This document shows positions 16,306-25,137 of a stretch of 64,000 nucleotides of DNA, one piece after another. Origin of the DNA: Streptomyces sp. NBC_00285 (GTDB lineage Bacteria > Actinomycetota > Actinomycetes > Streptomycetales > Streptomycetaceae); assembly GCF_036174265.1 (NCBI RefSeq), contig NZ_CP108055.1, positions 9,300,001-9,364,000 of the forward strand, read 5' to 3'. Position numbers and translations under genes: made by a program. Each line of letters begins with the position of its first letter. Within the stretch, counting starts at the first letter, position 1. The notes beneath the pieces are model-generated. The model searched no databases. It was not told where the DNA came from and saw only the letters and a program-made list of their open reading frames with translations.

Positions 16306-17217
16306 ATGTCCGAAGGAGTGGTCGACGGCCGTGTCGTGGTCGTCACCGGTGCAGGCAACGGCATCGGCAGGGCGCACGCCCTGGCGTTCGCCGCGCACGG
16401 GGCCAAGGTCGTGGTCAACGACCTGGGCGGCGCCCGTGACGGCGGGGGCGGCTCGACCGGGCCCGCCCAGGCCGTGGTGGACGAGATCGTCGCGGCCGGC
16501 GGCGAGGCCGTGGCCAACACGGACGACATTTCCACCTGGGACGGCGCGGGCCGGCTCGTCCGGCAGGCCGTGGACACCTACGGCGGCCTCGACGTGCTGG
16601 TCAACAACGCCGGCATCCTGCGCGACCGGATGATCGTGTCGATGACCGAGCAGGACTGGGACAGCGTGCTCGGCGTCCACCTCAAGGGCAGCTTCGCCAC
16701 CCTGCACCACGCGGCCGCGTACTGGCGCGAGTGCGCCAAAGCCGGCCACGCCCGCGACGCCCGGGTGATCAACACGACCTCCCCGTCCGGCATCTTCGGC
16801 AACCCGGGACAGTCCAACTACGGTTCCGCCAAGGCCGGCATCGCGAGCCTCACCGTCATCGCGGCGGCCGAACTCGCCCGCTACGGCGTGACGGTGAACG
16901 CGATCGCGCCCACCGCGCTCACCCGGCTGACCGAGGACATCGAGATGATGCGGCGGGCCGCGGAGAGCCAGGACCTCACCCCGGAGGCCATCTCCCCCCT
17001 CGTGGTGTGGCTGGGTTCGGCGGCGTCCCGCGAGGTCACCGGCCGGGTCTTCGGCGTGGTCGGGAACCGGATCACCGTGCTGGAGGGCTGGGTCAACGGC
17101 CCCGGCGCGAGTGCCGAGACCCGGTGGACTCCGGAGGAGCTGACCTCCGTCGTCCCCAACCTGGTGGCCAAGGCGGCCCCGAACGCCGACGCCCTCGGCA
17201 ACCGGAACGGGGCCTGA
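16306..17217 (+). CDS. Short-chain dehydrogenase, (3R)-hydroxyacyl-CoA dehydrogenase type
   Basis: A 303-residue SDR of the type found in peroxisomal multifunctional enzyme 2. NAD motif TGAGNGIG, the insertion NDLGGARDGGGGST, NNAG, and the catalytic SNYGSAK. It would oxidise a 3-hydroxyacyl-CoA to the 3-ketoacyl-CoA. The long C-terminal extension is shared with the SDR at 23013-23924, also 303 residues. ATG 16306 is chosen because GAGGAG is 6 bases upstream; an in-frame ATG at 16288 overlaps the previous stop. Confidence 0.9.
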   Translation: MSEGVVDGRVVVVTGAGNGIGRAHALAFAAHGAKVVVNDLGGARDGGGGSTGPAQAVVDEIVAAGGEAVANTDDISTWDGAGRLVRQAVDTYGGLDVLVNNAGILRDRMIVSMTEQDWDSVLGVHLKGSFATLHHAAAYWRECAKAGHARDARVINTTSPSGIFGNPGQSNYGSAKAGIASLTVIAAAELARYGVTVNAIAPTALTRLTEDIEMMRRAAESQDLTPEAISPLVVWLGSAASREVTGRVFGVVGNRITVLEGWVNGPGASAETRWTPEELTSVVPNLVAKAAPNADALGNRNGA

Positions 17218-17218
17218 G

Positions 17219-17695
17219 ATGACGACGACAGACGCGACAAGGGCCCAACAGCCGGTCGCCGACGGCCTGTTCACCTGGCCGCCCACCGCGGACCGGCCCA
17301 CCCGGCTCATCGGCTCCGAGTGCGCGGACTGCGGCCTGGTGAGCTTCCCGGCCGCCCCCGACTGCGTCCGGTGCGCGAGCGCCGAGTCCAGGCAACGGCT
17401 GCTCGCGGACCGCGGGACGCTGTGGACGTACACGACCCAGGACTTCCGCCCGCCGTCCCCGCCCTACGACGGCCCCGAGACCTTCGAGCCCTACGCGGTC
17501 GGCTACATCGAACTCCCCGGCGAGCTGCTCGTCGAGGCCCGCCTCACCGAGCCCGACCCGCGCAGGCTGCGCATCGGCCAGGCCATGCGGCTGACGCTCG
17601 TGCCCTACACCGTGCGGGACGACGGCACCGAAGTCGTCACGTTCGCGTTCACCCCGGACGACGAGACCGTCGGTTCTCAGGAGGCGACAACATGA
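17219..17695 (+). CDS. DUF35 Zn-ribbon/OB-fold protein, thiolase partner
   Basis: A 158-residue protein with an N-terminal rubredoxin-like zinc ribbon (CADC and CVRC pairs) and a C-terminal OB fold (DUF35). Such proteins bind thiolase-fold enzymes and are required by steroid side-chain retro-aldolases. It is followed, with a 4-base ATGA overlap, by a thiolase-fold gene, so the two very likely form a complex. Confidence 0.9.
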   Translation: MTTTDATRAQQPVADGLFTWPPTADRPTRLIGSECADCGLVSFPAAPDCVRCASAESRQRLLADRGTLWTYTTQDFRPPSPPYDGPETFEPYAVGYIELPGELLVEARLTEPDPRRLRIGQAMRLTLVPYTVRDDGTEVVTFAFTPDDETVGSQEATT

Positions 17696-18840
17696 CCGAG
17701 GCCGTCATCATCGGCGTGGGACTCCACCCCTTCGGGCGGTTCCCCGGGAAGCCGGCACTGGACATGGGCGCGGACGCGGTACGGCTCGCACTCGCCGACG
17801 CGGGCGTGAAGTGGCCGCAGATCCAGGGCGGTTACATCGGCAGCTACGAGGTCGCCAACCCGGACGCGATCGTGGGCCGGCTCGGCCTGACGGGCATCCC
17901 GCTGCGCGGGGTCTTCAACGGCTGCGCCACGGCCGGTACGGCGATCGCGCTCGCCGCCCGCGCCATCGAGACCGGCGAACACGACCTCACCATCGCGATC
18001 GGCCTGGACAAGCACCCGCGCGGAGCCTTCGCCGCCGACCCGTCCGTGGCGGGCATCCCGTCCTGGTATGGGCAGACCGGGCTGTTCCTCACCACCCACT
18101 TCTTCGGCATGAAGATCAACCGCTATATGCACGAACACGGCATCTCCCACGAGACGCTGGCCCGCGTGGCCTCGAAGAACTTCGGCAACGCGGCCATGAA
18201 CGAGAAGGCCTGGCGCCGAACTCCCCTGACCCCGGAGGAGGTTCTGGCCTCGCCGGTCCTCAACTACCCCTTGCGGCAGTACATGTACTGCGGCCCGGAC
18301 GAGGGCGCCGCCGCGATCGTGCTGTGCCGCGCCGACCAGGCCCACAAGTACACCCCCACGCCGGTACGCGTCCGCTCCACCGCCCTGCGCAGCCGCAAGC
18401 TCGGCGCCTTCGAGGTGCAGAGCCCCTCGTTCCCCGTCGGGGAGGTCGTCGAGAGCCCGACCGTGGACGCCTCCAGGGCCGCCTACGAGCTGGCCGGCAT
18501 CGGGCCCGAGGACGTCGACGTCGCTCAGCTCCAAGACACCGACGCCGGATCCGAGATCATCCACATGGCCGAGAACGGCCTCTGCAAGGACGGCGAACAG
18601 GAACGTCTCATCGCCGAGGGTGCCACCGAGATCGGCGGCCGGCTCCCGGTCAACACCGACGGTGGACTGCTCGGCAACGGCGAACCGATCGGCGCCTCCG
18701 GGCTGCGCCAGATCCACGAGATCGTCCTGCAACTGCGCGGGACGGCCGGGGCCCGGCAGATCCCCGGCACGCCCCGCGTCGGCTACACCCACCTGTACGG
18801 CGCGCCCGGCGCGTCGGCGGTGACGATCCTCTCCACCTGA
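17692..18840 (+). CDS. Thiolase-fold protein (SCP-x/lipid-transfer type) lacking the C-terminal catalytic His
   Basis: A 382-residue thiolase of the SCP-x group. The N-terminal nucleophile Cys78 is kept in NGCATAG. The usual HDCF motif is changed to Gln281-Asp-Thr, and the GHP(x)GASG motif reads NGEPIGASG, Glu331 replacing His. A standard Claisen thiolase mechanism is therefore doubtful; a retro-aldol or other C-C cleavage with the DUF35 partner is possible. AGGAGG precedes ATG 17692. Followed by two acyl-CoA dehydrogenase genes. Confidence 0.87.
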   Translation: MTEAVIIGVGLHPFGRFPGKPALDMGADAVRLALADAGVKWPQIQGGYIGSYEVANPDAIVGRLGLTGIPLRGVFNGCATAGTAIALAARAIETGEHDLTIAIGLDKHPRGAFAADPSVAGIPSWYGQTGLFLTTHFFGMKINRYMHEHGISHETLARVASKNFGNAAMNEKAWRRTPLTPEEVLASPVLNYPLRQYMYCGPDEGAAAIVLCRADQAHKYTPTPVRVRSTALRSRKLGAFEVQSPSFPVGEVVESPTVDASRAAYELAGIGPEDVDVAQLQDTDAGSEIIHMAENGLCKDGEQERLIAEGATEIGGRLPVNTDGGLLGNGEPIGASGLRQIHEIVLQLRGTAGARQIPGTPRVGYTHLYGAPGASAVTILST

Positions 18841-18859
18841 AAGCACAGGGGACCCCGCG

Positions 18860-20104
18860 ATGGACCAGGAAATGCAGGACTTCGCCGCCGAAGCGCGCCG
18901 CTTCCTCGACGCACACGCGACGAAGGCCCCCGACCGTGCCGCCGTCACCTGGGGCGTGGGCGACGACTCGATGGCCTACTTCAGCAGCCTCCCGCCCGAG
19001 GAGGAGGCCGAGGAGGTACGCCGTGCGCGTGCATGGCAGCGGACCCGCCACGAGAACGGCTTCGGCTGGATCACCGGCCCGCCCGAGTACGGCGGCCGGG
19101 GCCTGACCCCCGTCCACGACCTGCTCTACGACGCCGTCGAGTCCGAGTACGCCGTCCCCGACACCGGAGTGCTCGGCGTGGTCGGCCTCGGCATGATCGG
19201 ACCGACGATCCTCGCCCACGCCCAGCCCCACATCAAGGAATGCTGGCTGCCCGCGATGTACCGCGGGGATGCCATCGCCTGCCAGCTGTTCAGCGAGCCC
19301 GGCGCCGGATCCGACCTGGCGAGCGTGGCGACCAGGGCCGTCCGCGAGGGCGCGGAGTGGGTGCTCGACGGGCAGAAGGTGTGGACGTCGGTCGCCCAGC
19401 ACAGCGAGATCGGCATCGCGCTGACCCGCACCGACCCCGACGCGCCCAAGCACCGCGGGATCACCGCCTTCCTGGTCCCCATGGACGCCCCCGGCGTCGA
19501 GGTCCGGCCACTGCGGCAGATGACCGGCGGCGCCGACTTCAACGAGGTCTTCCTCACCGACGTCCGCATCCCCGACGACCACCGCCTCGGCGAGGTCGAC
19601 GGCGGCTGGACGGTCGCCCTGACCACCCTGATGAACGAGCGCAACACCGTCGGCAGCGAGGGAGCGGGACCGGTGGCAGCCGCCCTGTCCCCGGAACACC
19701 TCTCGGCGCTCATGCGGGCCACCTGGACCTGGGACGACCGGGCCCTGCGCGGCCGGCTCGCCGAACTCCTGGTGGACGCCATGGCCACCGGCTACCTCAA
19801 CGACCGCGCCCAGCGCACCCTGCGGGCCGGAATCGCACCGGGCCCCGAGAGGTCCGTGTCCAAGCTGATGTACGGCCAGAACCTCACTCGGGCCGCGCAC
19901 TTCGTGTCCGACTGCCTCGGCCCGCGGATCATCGCCGACACCGGGCAGTGGGGCACCTACGCCTGGTCCGAACTCCTCCTGGCCACACCGGCGTTGCGCA
20001 TCCTCGGCGGCACCGAGGAGATCATGAAGAACATCCTCGCGGAACGCGTCCTGGGCCTGCCCAAGGAACCGGTGACCACCGCGGCCAAGGAGGTGCGGTC
20101 GTGA
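18860..20104 (+). CDS. Acyl-CoA dehydrogenase, large-type subunit
   Basis: A 414-residue acyl-CoA dehydrogenase with the FAD motif FSEPGAGSDLASV and QKVWTSVAQHS, ending GGTEEIMKNILAERVLGLPKEP. The residue before GT is Gly, not Glu. Together with the next gene this resembles the paired FadE subunits of mycobacterial cholesterol side-chain degradation, which form alpha2beta2 enzymes for branched CoA esters. The next gene starts inside its stop codon (GTGA), supporting a 1:1 complex. Confidence 0.9.
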   Translation: MDQEMQDFAAEARRFLDAHATKAPDRAAVTWGVGDDSMAYFSSLPPEEEAEEVRRARAWQRTRHENGFGWITGPPEYGGRGLTPVHDLLYDAVESEYAVPDTGVLGVVGLGMIGPTILAHAQPHIKECWLPAMYRGDAIACQLFSEPGAGSDLASVATRAVREGAEWVLDGQKVWTSVAQHSEIGIALTRTDPDAPKHRGITAFLVPMDAPGVEVRPLRQMTGGADFNEVFLTDVRIPDDHRLGEVDGGWTVALTTLMNERNTVGSEGAGPVAAALSPEHLSALMRATWTWDDRALRGRLAELLVDAMATGYLNDRAQRTLRAGIAPGPERSVSKLMYGQNLTRAAHFVSDCLGPRIIADTGQWGTYAWSELLLATPALRILGGTEEIMKNILAERVLGLPKEPVTTAAKEVRS

Positions 20105-21216
20105 CCGCCGAAGTCAGCGAGCTGCGGGAACTGCGCGCGTCCGTGCGGGAGTTCCTGGAGGCCAAGTCGCCCGAGGAGGCCGTGCGCAAGCTCATGGAGA
20201 GCGAGCCGCGCTTCGACCTCGACGTGTGGGCGCAGGCCGCCGACCAACTGAGGCTGCCGGGTCTGGCGATCCCGGAGGAGTACGGAGGCGACGGCTTCGG
20301 CCCGGTCGAACTCGGCGTCGTCATGGAGGAGATGGGCCGCGCCCTGCTGTGCTCGCCCTTCTTCGCGACGGTCGTGCTCGCGGCCCAGGCCCTGCTGGCC
20401 TCCGGGGACAGCGACGCATGCGCCCGCCATCTGCCCGGCATCGCGTCCGGGCGCACCACGGCCACCCTCGCCGTCGCCGAGGACAGCGGCTCCTGGGACC
20501 CCGCCCTGATCTCCGCGCGCGCCGTGCCGGACGGGGACGGCGGCTGGAGGCTGAACGGCCGCAAGTGCTTCGTCATCGACGGAACGACGGCCGACCTGAT
20601 TCTCGTCGTCGCGCGAACCGTCGCCGGTCCTTCGTTCTTCGCGGTGGACCGGACGGCCCCGGGCGTGACGGCCGTGGCGATGGAGACCCTGGACGCCACC
20701 AGGGCGATGGCCCGGCTGACGTTCGACTCGGTGGCCGCGACGCCCGTGGGCGCGGAGGGGTCGGGCGGCCGCATCATGGCCAGGGTCCTGGACATGGCCT
20801 CGGTCGGGCTGGCCGCCGAACAGGCGGGCGGGGCCCGCAGGTGCCTGGAGATGAGCGCCGAGTACGCCCGCACCCGGCACCAGTTCGGCCGGCCCATCGG
20901 CTCCTTCCAGGCCGTCAAGCACAAGTGCGCCGACATGCTCGTCCAGGTGGAACTCGCGGAGGCGTCCGCCAGGGAGGCGGCACGGCTGGCCGACGAGGGG
21001 GCCGCTGACTTCCCGGTCGCCGCGGCCGTGGCCCACGCGTGCTGCTCACGGGCGTACATGTTCGCGGCGATGGAGAACATCCAGGTCCATGGCGGCATCG
21101 GCTTCACCTGGGAACACCCGGCCCACCTGTACTTCCGGCGCGCCAAGTCCTCGCAGCTACTGTTCGGGGGACCGGCCGTCTATCACGAGCGGCTGCTGGA
21201 CCGGCTCGGCATCTGA
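20101..21216 (+). CDS. Acyl-CoA dehydrogenase, small-type subunit
   Basis: A 371-residue acyl-CoA dehydrogenase of the short partner type. It lacks a normal SEPGAGSD loop (AEDSGSWDP instead) but has RHQFGRPIGSFQAVKHKCADM and the C-terminal IQVHGGIGFTWEHPAHLYF shared with the proteins at 38663 and 44583. It probably supplies one half of the active site in a heterotetramer with the preceding gene. GTG 20101 overlaps the previous stop; AGGAGG upstream. Last gene before a strong terminator. Confidence 0.9.
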   Translation: MTAEVSELRELRASVREFLEAKSPEEAVRKLMESEPRFDLDVWAQAADQLRLPGLAIPEEYGGDGFGPVELGVVMEEMGRALLCSPFFATVVLAAQALLASGDSDACARHLPGIASGRTTATLAVAEDSGSWDPALISARAVPDGDGGWRLNGRKCFVIDGTTADLILVVARTVAGPSFFAVDRTAPGVTAVAMETLDATRAMARLTFDSVAATPVGAEGSGGRIMARVLDMASVGLAAEQAGGARRCLEMSAEYARTRHQFGRPIGSFQAVKHKCADMLVQVELAEASAREAARLADEGAADFPVAAAVAHACCSRAYMFAAMENIQVHGGIGFTWEHPAHLYFRRAKSSQLLFGGPAVYHERLLDRLGI

Positions 21217-21236
21217 CGGTCGGCCGCGACGACGAG

Positions 21237-21262
21237 AAGGCCCCGGGTTCGCCCGGGGCCTT
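21237..21262. terminator. Strong bidirectional terminator hairpin
   Basis: A perfect 11-bp stem, AAGGCCCCGGG (21237-21247) and CCCGGGGCCTT (21252-21262), with a stable TTCG loop. It ends the rightward seven-gene unit and the convergent leftward six-gene unit. Confidence 0.88.
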
Positions 21263-21285
21263 CCTCCGTGCGGTGTGCGTGTCCG

Positions 21286-22443
21286 TCAGCCGCGTGCCGC
21301 CTCGCCCAGCAGTGCCTTCGCGATGATGACCTGCTGGACCTGGCTGGTGCCCTCGTAGATGCGGAACAGCCGGGCGTCGCGGTAGAAGCGTTCGACGGCG
21401 ACCCCACGCATGTAGCCCGCCCCGCCGTGGACCTGCACCGCGCGGTCCGCGACCCGCCAGACCATCTCGCTGGCGAAGTACTTCGTACAGGACGGGCCGA
21501 TCTTGGTGTCGGTCCCGGCGTCGAAGGCGCGTGCGGCCTCCAGGACCGTGGCGCGGCCGGCGTAGTAGTCGGTCTGCGAGTCGGCGATGAGGCCCTGCAC
21601 GAGCTGGAAGGAGCCGATGAGCTTCCCGGACTGCTTGCGGGTGCTCGCGTACGCCACCGACTCGTCGACCAGGCGCTCGGCCATGCCGACCATCAGCGCG
21701 GAGATGTGGACACGTCCGTGCGCGATGCAGCCCATCGCCGTGGAGAACCCCCGGTTGAGCCCGGCCTCGCCGCCGACCAGTGCGGTGGCCGGTACGCGTA
21801 CGTCGTCGAAGTACACGTCCGCCGTCCAGGCGCCGAACTGGCCCATCTTGTGGTCCTTGGGGGCCACGGTCAGGCCAGGGGTGCCCGCCGGGACCAGGAA
21901 GGTGGAGATGCCCCGGGTGCGGGGGGCGTCGGGGTCGGTGCGGGCGAAGACCATGAAGACATCGGCGAGCGGAGCGTTGGTGATGTACCGCTTGGCACCG
22001 TTGATCACCCACGTGTCGCCGTCGAGCCGGGCACGTGTGGTGAGGGTCGACGGGTCGGACCCGGCGTCGGGCTCGGTGAGCGCGAAGGACGCCAGGACGT
22101 CGCCCGAGGCGATCCTCGGCAGCCACTGCGCCTTCTGCTCCTCGGTGCCGCCGACCATCAGGACATGCCCGGCGATGCCGTTGTTCGTCCCGAACATGGA
22201 ACGCAACGACGGGGTGGTGTACCCCAGCTCGAACATCAACTGGGCCTCTTCGTACATCGACAGACCCAGACCGCCGTACTCCTCCGGCAGCGCGAAGCCG
22301 AACAGGCCCATCTTCTTCGCCGCCTCGCGGATGTCCGCGGGCATCTCGTCCTTCTCGTCGATCTCCGCTTCGAGCGGCACGACGCGTTCCCGGACGAAAC
22401 GCCGGACCTCGGACAGCACCGCGCTGAAGTCAGCCGCGTCCAT
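21286..22443 (-). CDS. Acyl-CoA dehydrogenase, short-chain type with catalytic Glu
   Basis: A 385-residue dehydrogenase with the complete motif set: LTEPDAGSDPSTL, YITNAPLADV, RKQSGKLIGSFQ, and the C-terminal IYEGTSQVQQ carrying the classical catalytic Glu. This is the only one of the nine in the window with the standard EGTSQ ending, so it most likely acts alone as a homotetramer on a straight or short acyl-CoA. Last gene of the leftward unit starting at 26674. Confidence 0.93.
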   Translation of the reverse strand: MDAADFSAVLSEVRRFVRERVVPLEAEIDEKDEMPADIREAAKKMGLFGFALPEEYGGLGLSMYEEAQLMFELGYTTPSLRSMFGTNNGIAGHVLMVGGTEEQKAQWLPRIASGDVLASFALTEPDAGSDPSTLTTRARLDGDTWVINGAKRYITNAPLADVFMVFARTDPDAPRTRGISTFLVPAGTPGLTVAPKDHKMGQFGAWTADVYFDDVRVPATALVGGEAGLNRGFSTAMGCIAHGRVHISALMVGMAERLVDESVAYASTRKQSGKLIGSFQLVQGLIADSQTDYYAGRATVLEAARAFDAGTDTKIGPSCTKYFASEMVWRVADRAVQVHGGAGYMRGVAVERFYRDARLFRIYEGTSQVQQVIIAKALLGEAARG

Positions 22444-22461
22444 GTCGACTCCCTGTCGCCT

Positions 22462-23016
22462 TCATTGACCTGTCTCAGTTTCTGTCCCTGCCTCGCCCGA
22501 CTGCTTCGGCGAGGGCCGGTAGCACACGGCCAGCAGTGCCGCCGCGCTCGCCGTGCCGAGTCCCGCGGCCAGCAACGCGGGCCGCACGCCCGTGTGTTGG
22601 CGTCGCAGCAGTCCGTCGAGCGAGTAGCGGCCGTGGCCCAGTGCGGCCAGGGCGACGGCCGCTCCGCCCACGACACCGGCGTACTCCCAGCCGCCCTTGA
22701 AGACGAAGAACCCCTTGCCCCGGTGGTCGGTCCGGGCGGCCACGGCCATGAGACCGACGGCCGCCGCTGCCGGGAGAGGGCCCGCCGCCCCCAGGGCGAT
22801 CCCCGCGCCGGCCGCCATCTCGGTCCCGGCCGCCATACGGGCGTGCACCTCGGCGGGCCTCAGGCCGAGAGCCTCGAACCAGCCCGTGGTCCCTTTGAGT
22901 CCGCCCGGCCCGGCGACCTTGTTCCAGCCGTGGGCGAAGAGCATCGGGCCGAGCGTCGCCCGCAGGACCAGGGCGGCGGCGTCGTGCCCCCGCCCCTCAT
23001 GTCCGCGCCCCGTCAC
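22462..23016 (-). CDS. DoxX-like membrane protein
   Basis: A 184-residue protein with four predicted membrane helices (residues about 14-30, 60-95, 115-133, 148-168) and the DoxX-type N-terminal RATLGPMLFAHGWNKV. DoxX proteins are linked to respiratory or redox functions at the membrane; here it may serve electron transfer or substrate entry, but this is only positional. GTG start 23016 overlaps the upstream SDR stop by 4 bases. Confidence 0.82.
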   Translation of the reverse strand: MTGRGHEGRGHDAAALVLRATLGPMLFAHGWNKVAGPGGLKGTTGWFEALGLRPAEVHARMAAGTEMAAGAGIALGAAGPLPAAAAVGLMAVAARTDHRGKGFFVFKGGWEYAGVVGGAAVALAALGHGRYSLDGLLRRQHTGVRPALLAAGLGTASAAALLAVCYRPSPKQSGEAGTETETGQ

Positions 23017-23924
23017 TGGCCCGCTCCGGTGGCCCGGCCCGCGGGAGCCGCTCCGTACAACTGCGGTACCGCGTCGACGAGTTCGTCGTAGGTGAGTGCC
23101 TTACCGGACTCGCTGGGGTGGACCGCGGCGACCGTCCAGCCCTGGAGCCGGTTCAGCCGGTTGCCCTCGATGCGCAGGACCTGACCGGTGAGCCAGGCCG
23201 CGCTGTCGGAGGCCAGGTAGACGACGACACCGGAGGCGTTGGCGGGATCGCGCGGGTCGAAGTCCCCGGTGGCCCGGAGGGACTCGCCGACGGACAGTCC
23301 GTCCGTCATCCGGGTGGCCGCGATCGGTGAGACGGCGTTCGCGGTGACGCCGTACTTGCGCATCTCCAGCGCGGTGAGGACGGTGAGCCCGGCGATCCCG
23401 GCTTTCGCGGCACCGTAGTTGGACTGGCCCTGGTTGCCGAACAGCCCTGTCCCGGACGTGGTGTTGATGACGCGGCCGCTGACCCGCTCACCCCGCTTCG
23501 ACGCCTCCCGCCAGTACGCGCACGCGTGCCGGGTGAGCGCGAAGGTGCCCTTGAGATGCACCGCGATCACGGCGTCGAACTCGGCCTCGGTCATCGAGAA
23601 CAGCATGCGGTCGCGCACGATGCCGGCGTTGTTGACGATGACGTCCAGCCTGCCGAACTCGGCGACCGTGTCCGCGACCATGGTCTCGGTCGCCGTCCAG
23701 TCCGTCACGGACGCATGGTTGGCGACCGCCCGGCCGCCGAGCTTGGTGATCTCCGCGACCACGTCGTCGGCGGGGGAGTCCCCGGTCCGCTCGCCGTGCA
23801 CGCCCGCACCGAGGTCGTTCACGACCACGGTCGCGCCGGCCTCGGCCAGGGCCAGGCAGTGTGCCCGGCCGAGCCCCCTGCCGCCGCCGGTCACGATGGC
23901 GACCTTGTCGTCGAGGATGCCCAC
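23013..23924 (-). CDS. Short-chain dehydrogenase, (3R)-hydroxyacyl-CoA dehydrogenase type
   Basis: A 303-residue SDR paralogous to that at 16306: GGGRGLGRAH nucleotide motif, NDLGAGVHGERTGDSPAD insertion, NNAGIVRDRM, and the catalytic SNYGAAK. It probably oxidises a 3-hydroxyacyl-CoA intermediate. GTG start 23924 has GGAGG 6 bases upstream. It lies between a CoA-transferase gene and the coupled DoxX gene. Confidence 0.9.
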   Translation of the reverse strand: MGILDDKVAIVTGGGRGLGRAHCLALAEAGATVVVNDLGAGVHGERTGDSPADDVVAEITKLGGRAVANHASVTDWTATETMVADTVAEFGRLDVIVNNAGIVRDRMLFSMTEAEFDAVIAVHLKGTFALTRHACAYWREASKRGERVSGRVINTTSGTGLFGNQGQSNYGAAKAGIAGLTVLTALEMRKYGVTANAVSPIAATRMTDGLSVGESLRATGDFDPRDPANASGVVVYLASDSAAWLTGQVLRIEGNRLNRLQGWTVAAVHPSESGKALTYDELVDAVPQLYGAAPAGRATGAGQ

Positions 23925-23950
23925 GCCGTACCTCCAAGCAGATGTGTCGG

Positions 23951-25105
23951 TCAGTTGAGTTCGCGGAGCACGTCGTCGGTGTGTTCGCCGAGCGTCGGCG
24001 CGCCGGAGCGTGGCTTGTCGTCCACGCCCCAGAAGCTCACCGGCGTGGCCACCGTCCGCAGCGGCGGCCCCTCGCCCATACCGGGCTGCTCGACGAACGC
24101 CCCGACGGCGATCGCCTGTGGATCGGCGGACACCTCCGCCAGGGTCTGCACGGGCGCCCACCACACGCCCTCGGCATCGAACCGGACCGCCCACTCGGCC
24201 AGCGGCAGCCGTCCGAACTCCTCGTCGAACACGGCGATCAGCTCGCGTACGTGGCCACGCCGGGCCCTGCCGGTCGCGAACCGCTCGTCCGTCGCCAGTT
24301 CCGGGCGGCCCAGCGCCTTGATCACACCCGGCCAGTGCCGGTTGCCCTCCAGACCGACCAGCCAGAACCAGCGGTCGTCGGCGGCCCGGTAGGAGTTGTA
24401 GAGGGGGGACTCGTGCTCGCTGCGGTGCCGGGTACGGCCGCGCTTGCCGAAGAAGTTCTGCAGGGCGAGGTCGTTGCCGTTGGCGTAGGTGCCGGACCGC
24501 AGCAGCGACACGTCCACCACGCCGCCCTCGCCCGTGCGTTCGCGGCGCAGCAACGCGGCCAGTACGCCCGCCACCAGGTTGGAGGCGGCGGTGCGGTCAC
24601 CGAGTCCCGGGCGGATTCCGGGTGGTGGCTCACCGGCCGGGTTGAGCATGCCGGCGATGCCGGGCCGGGCCCAGAAGGCCGAGACGTCGTACCCGGCCCG
24701 GTCGCGTTCCTCCCCTGTCCAGCCGTAGCCCGTCAACGTGCCGACGACCAGGCGGGGATGGCGGACGCGCAGGTCGTCGGGGGCCAGCCCCAGCCGCTCC
24801 AGCGCGCCGGGGCGGAGGTTGGTGACGAAGACGTCGGCGCGTTCCAGCAGCCGTTCCAGTACGTCCTTGCCGTCCGGCGAGCGCAGGTCGAGGACGATTC
24901 CGCGCTTGCCGCGGTTGTCCGTCTCGAACGGCGGCTCGCTGTCCACCTCCTGGCCGACGTGCTTGAGCGTGTACCGGTTCGGGTCGCCGGCCGGCGCCTC
25001 CACCTTGATCACGTCCGCACCCCAGTCGGCCAGCATGGTGGCCGCGGCGGGAGCCGCCACCCACATGCCCAGCTCCACGACGGAAACGCCTTCCAAAGGC
25101 CGCAC
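23951..25105 (-). CDS. CaiB/BaiF (class III) CoA-transferase
   Basis: A 384-residue class III CoA-transferase. N-terminal RPLEGVSVVELGMWVAAP, the catalytic Asp region KVEAPAGDPNR, FVTNLRPGALERLGL, and the family segment TGYGWTGEERDRAGYD. It moves CoA between acyl groups without ATP, an alternative to ligation for activating the substrate. GTG 25105 is preferred (GGAGG 6 bases upstream) over an ATG five codons earlier. A distant paralogue is at 48251-49447. Confidence 0.9.
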   Translation of the reverse strand: MRPLEGVSVVELGMWVAAPAAATMLADWGADVIKVEAPAGDPNRYTLKHVGQEVDSEPPFETDNRGKRGIVLDLRSPDGKDVLERLLERADVFVTNLRPGALERLGLAPDDLRVRHPRLVVGTLTGYGWTGEERDRAGYDVSAFWARPGIAGMLNPAGEPPPGIRPGLGDRTAASNLVAGVLAALLRRERTGEGGVVDVSLLRSGTYANGNDLALQNFFGKRGRTRHRSEHESPLYNSYRAADDRWFWLVGLEGNRHWPGVIKALGRPELATDERFATGRARRGHVRELIAVFDEEFGRLPLAEWAVRFDAEGVWWAPVQTLAEVSADPQAIAVGAFVEQPGMGEGPPLRTVATPVSFWGVDDKPRSGAPTLGEHTDDVLRELN

Positions 25106-25137
25106 GGCCCACCTCCACATCTGTCAGGGACGGTTCG

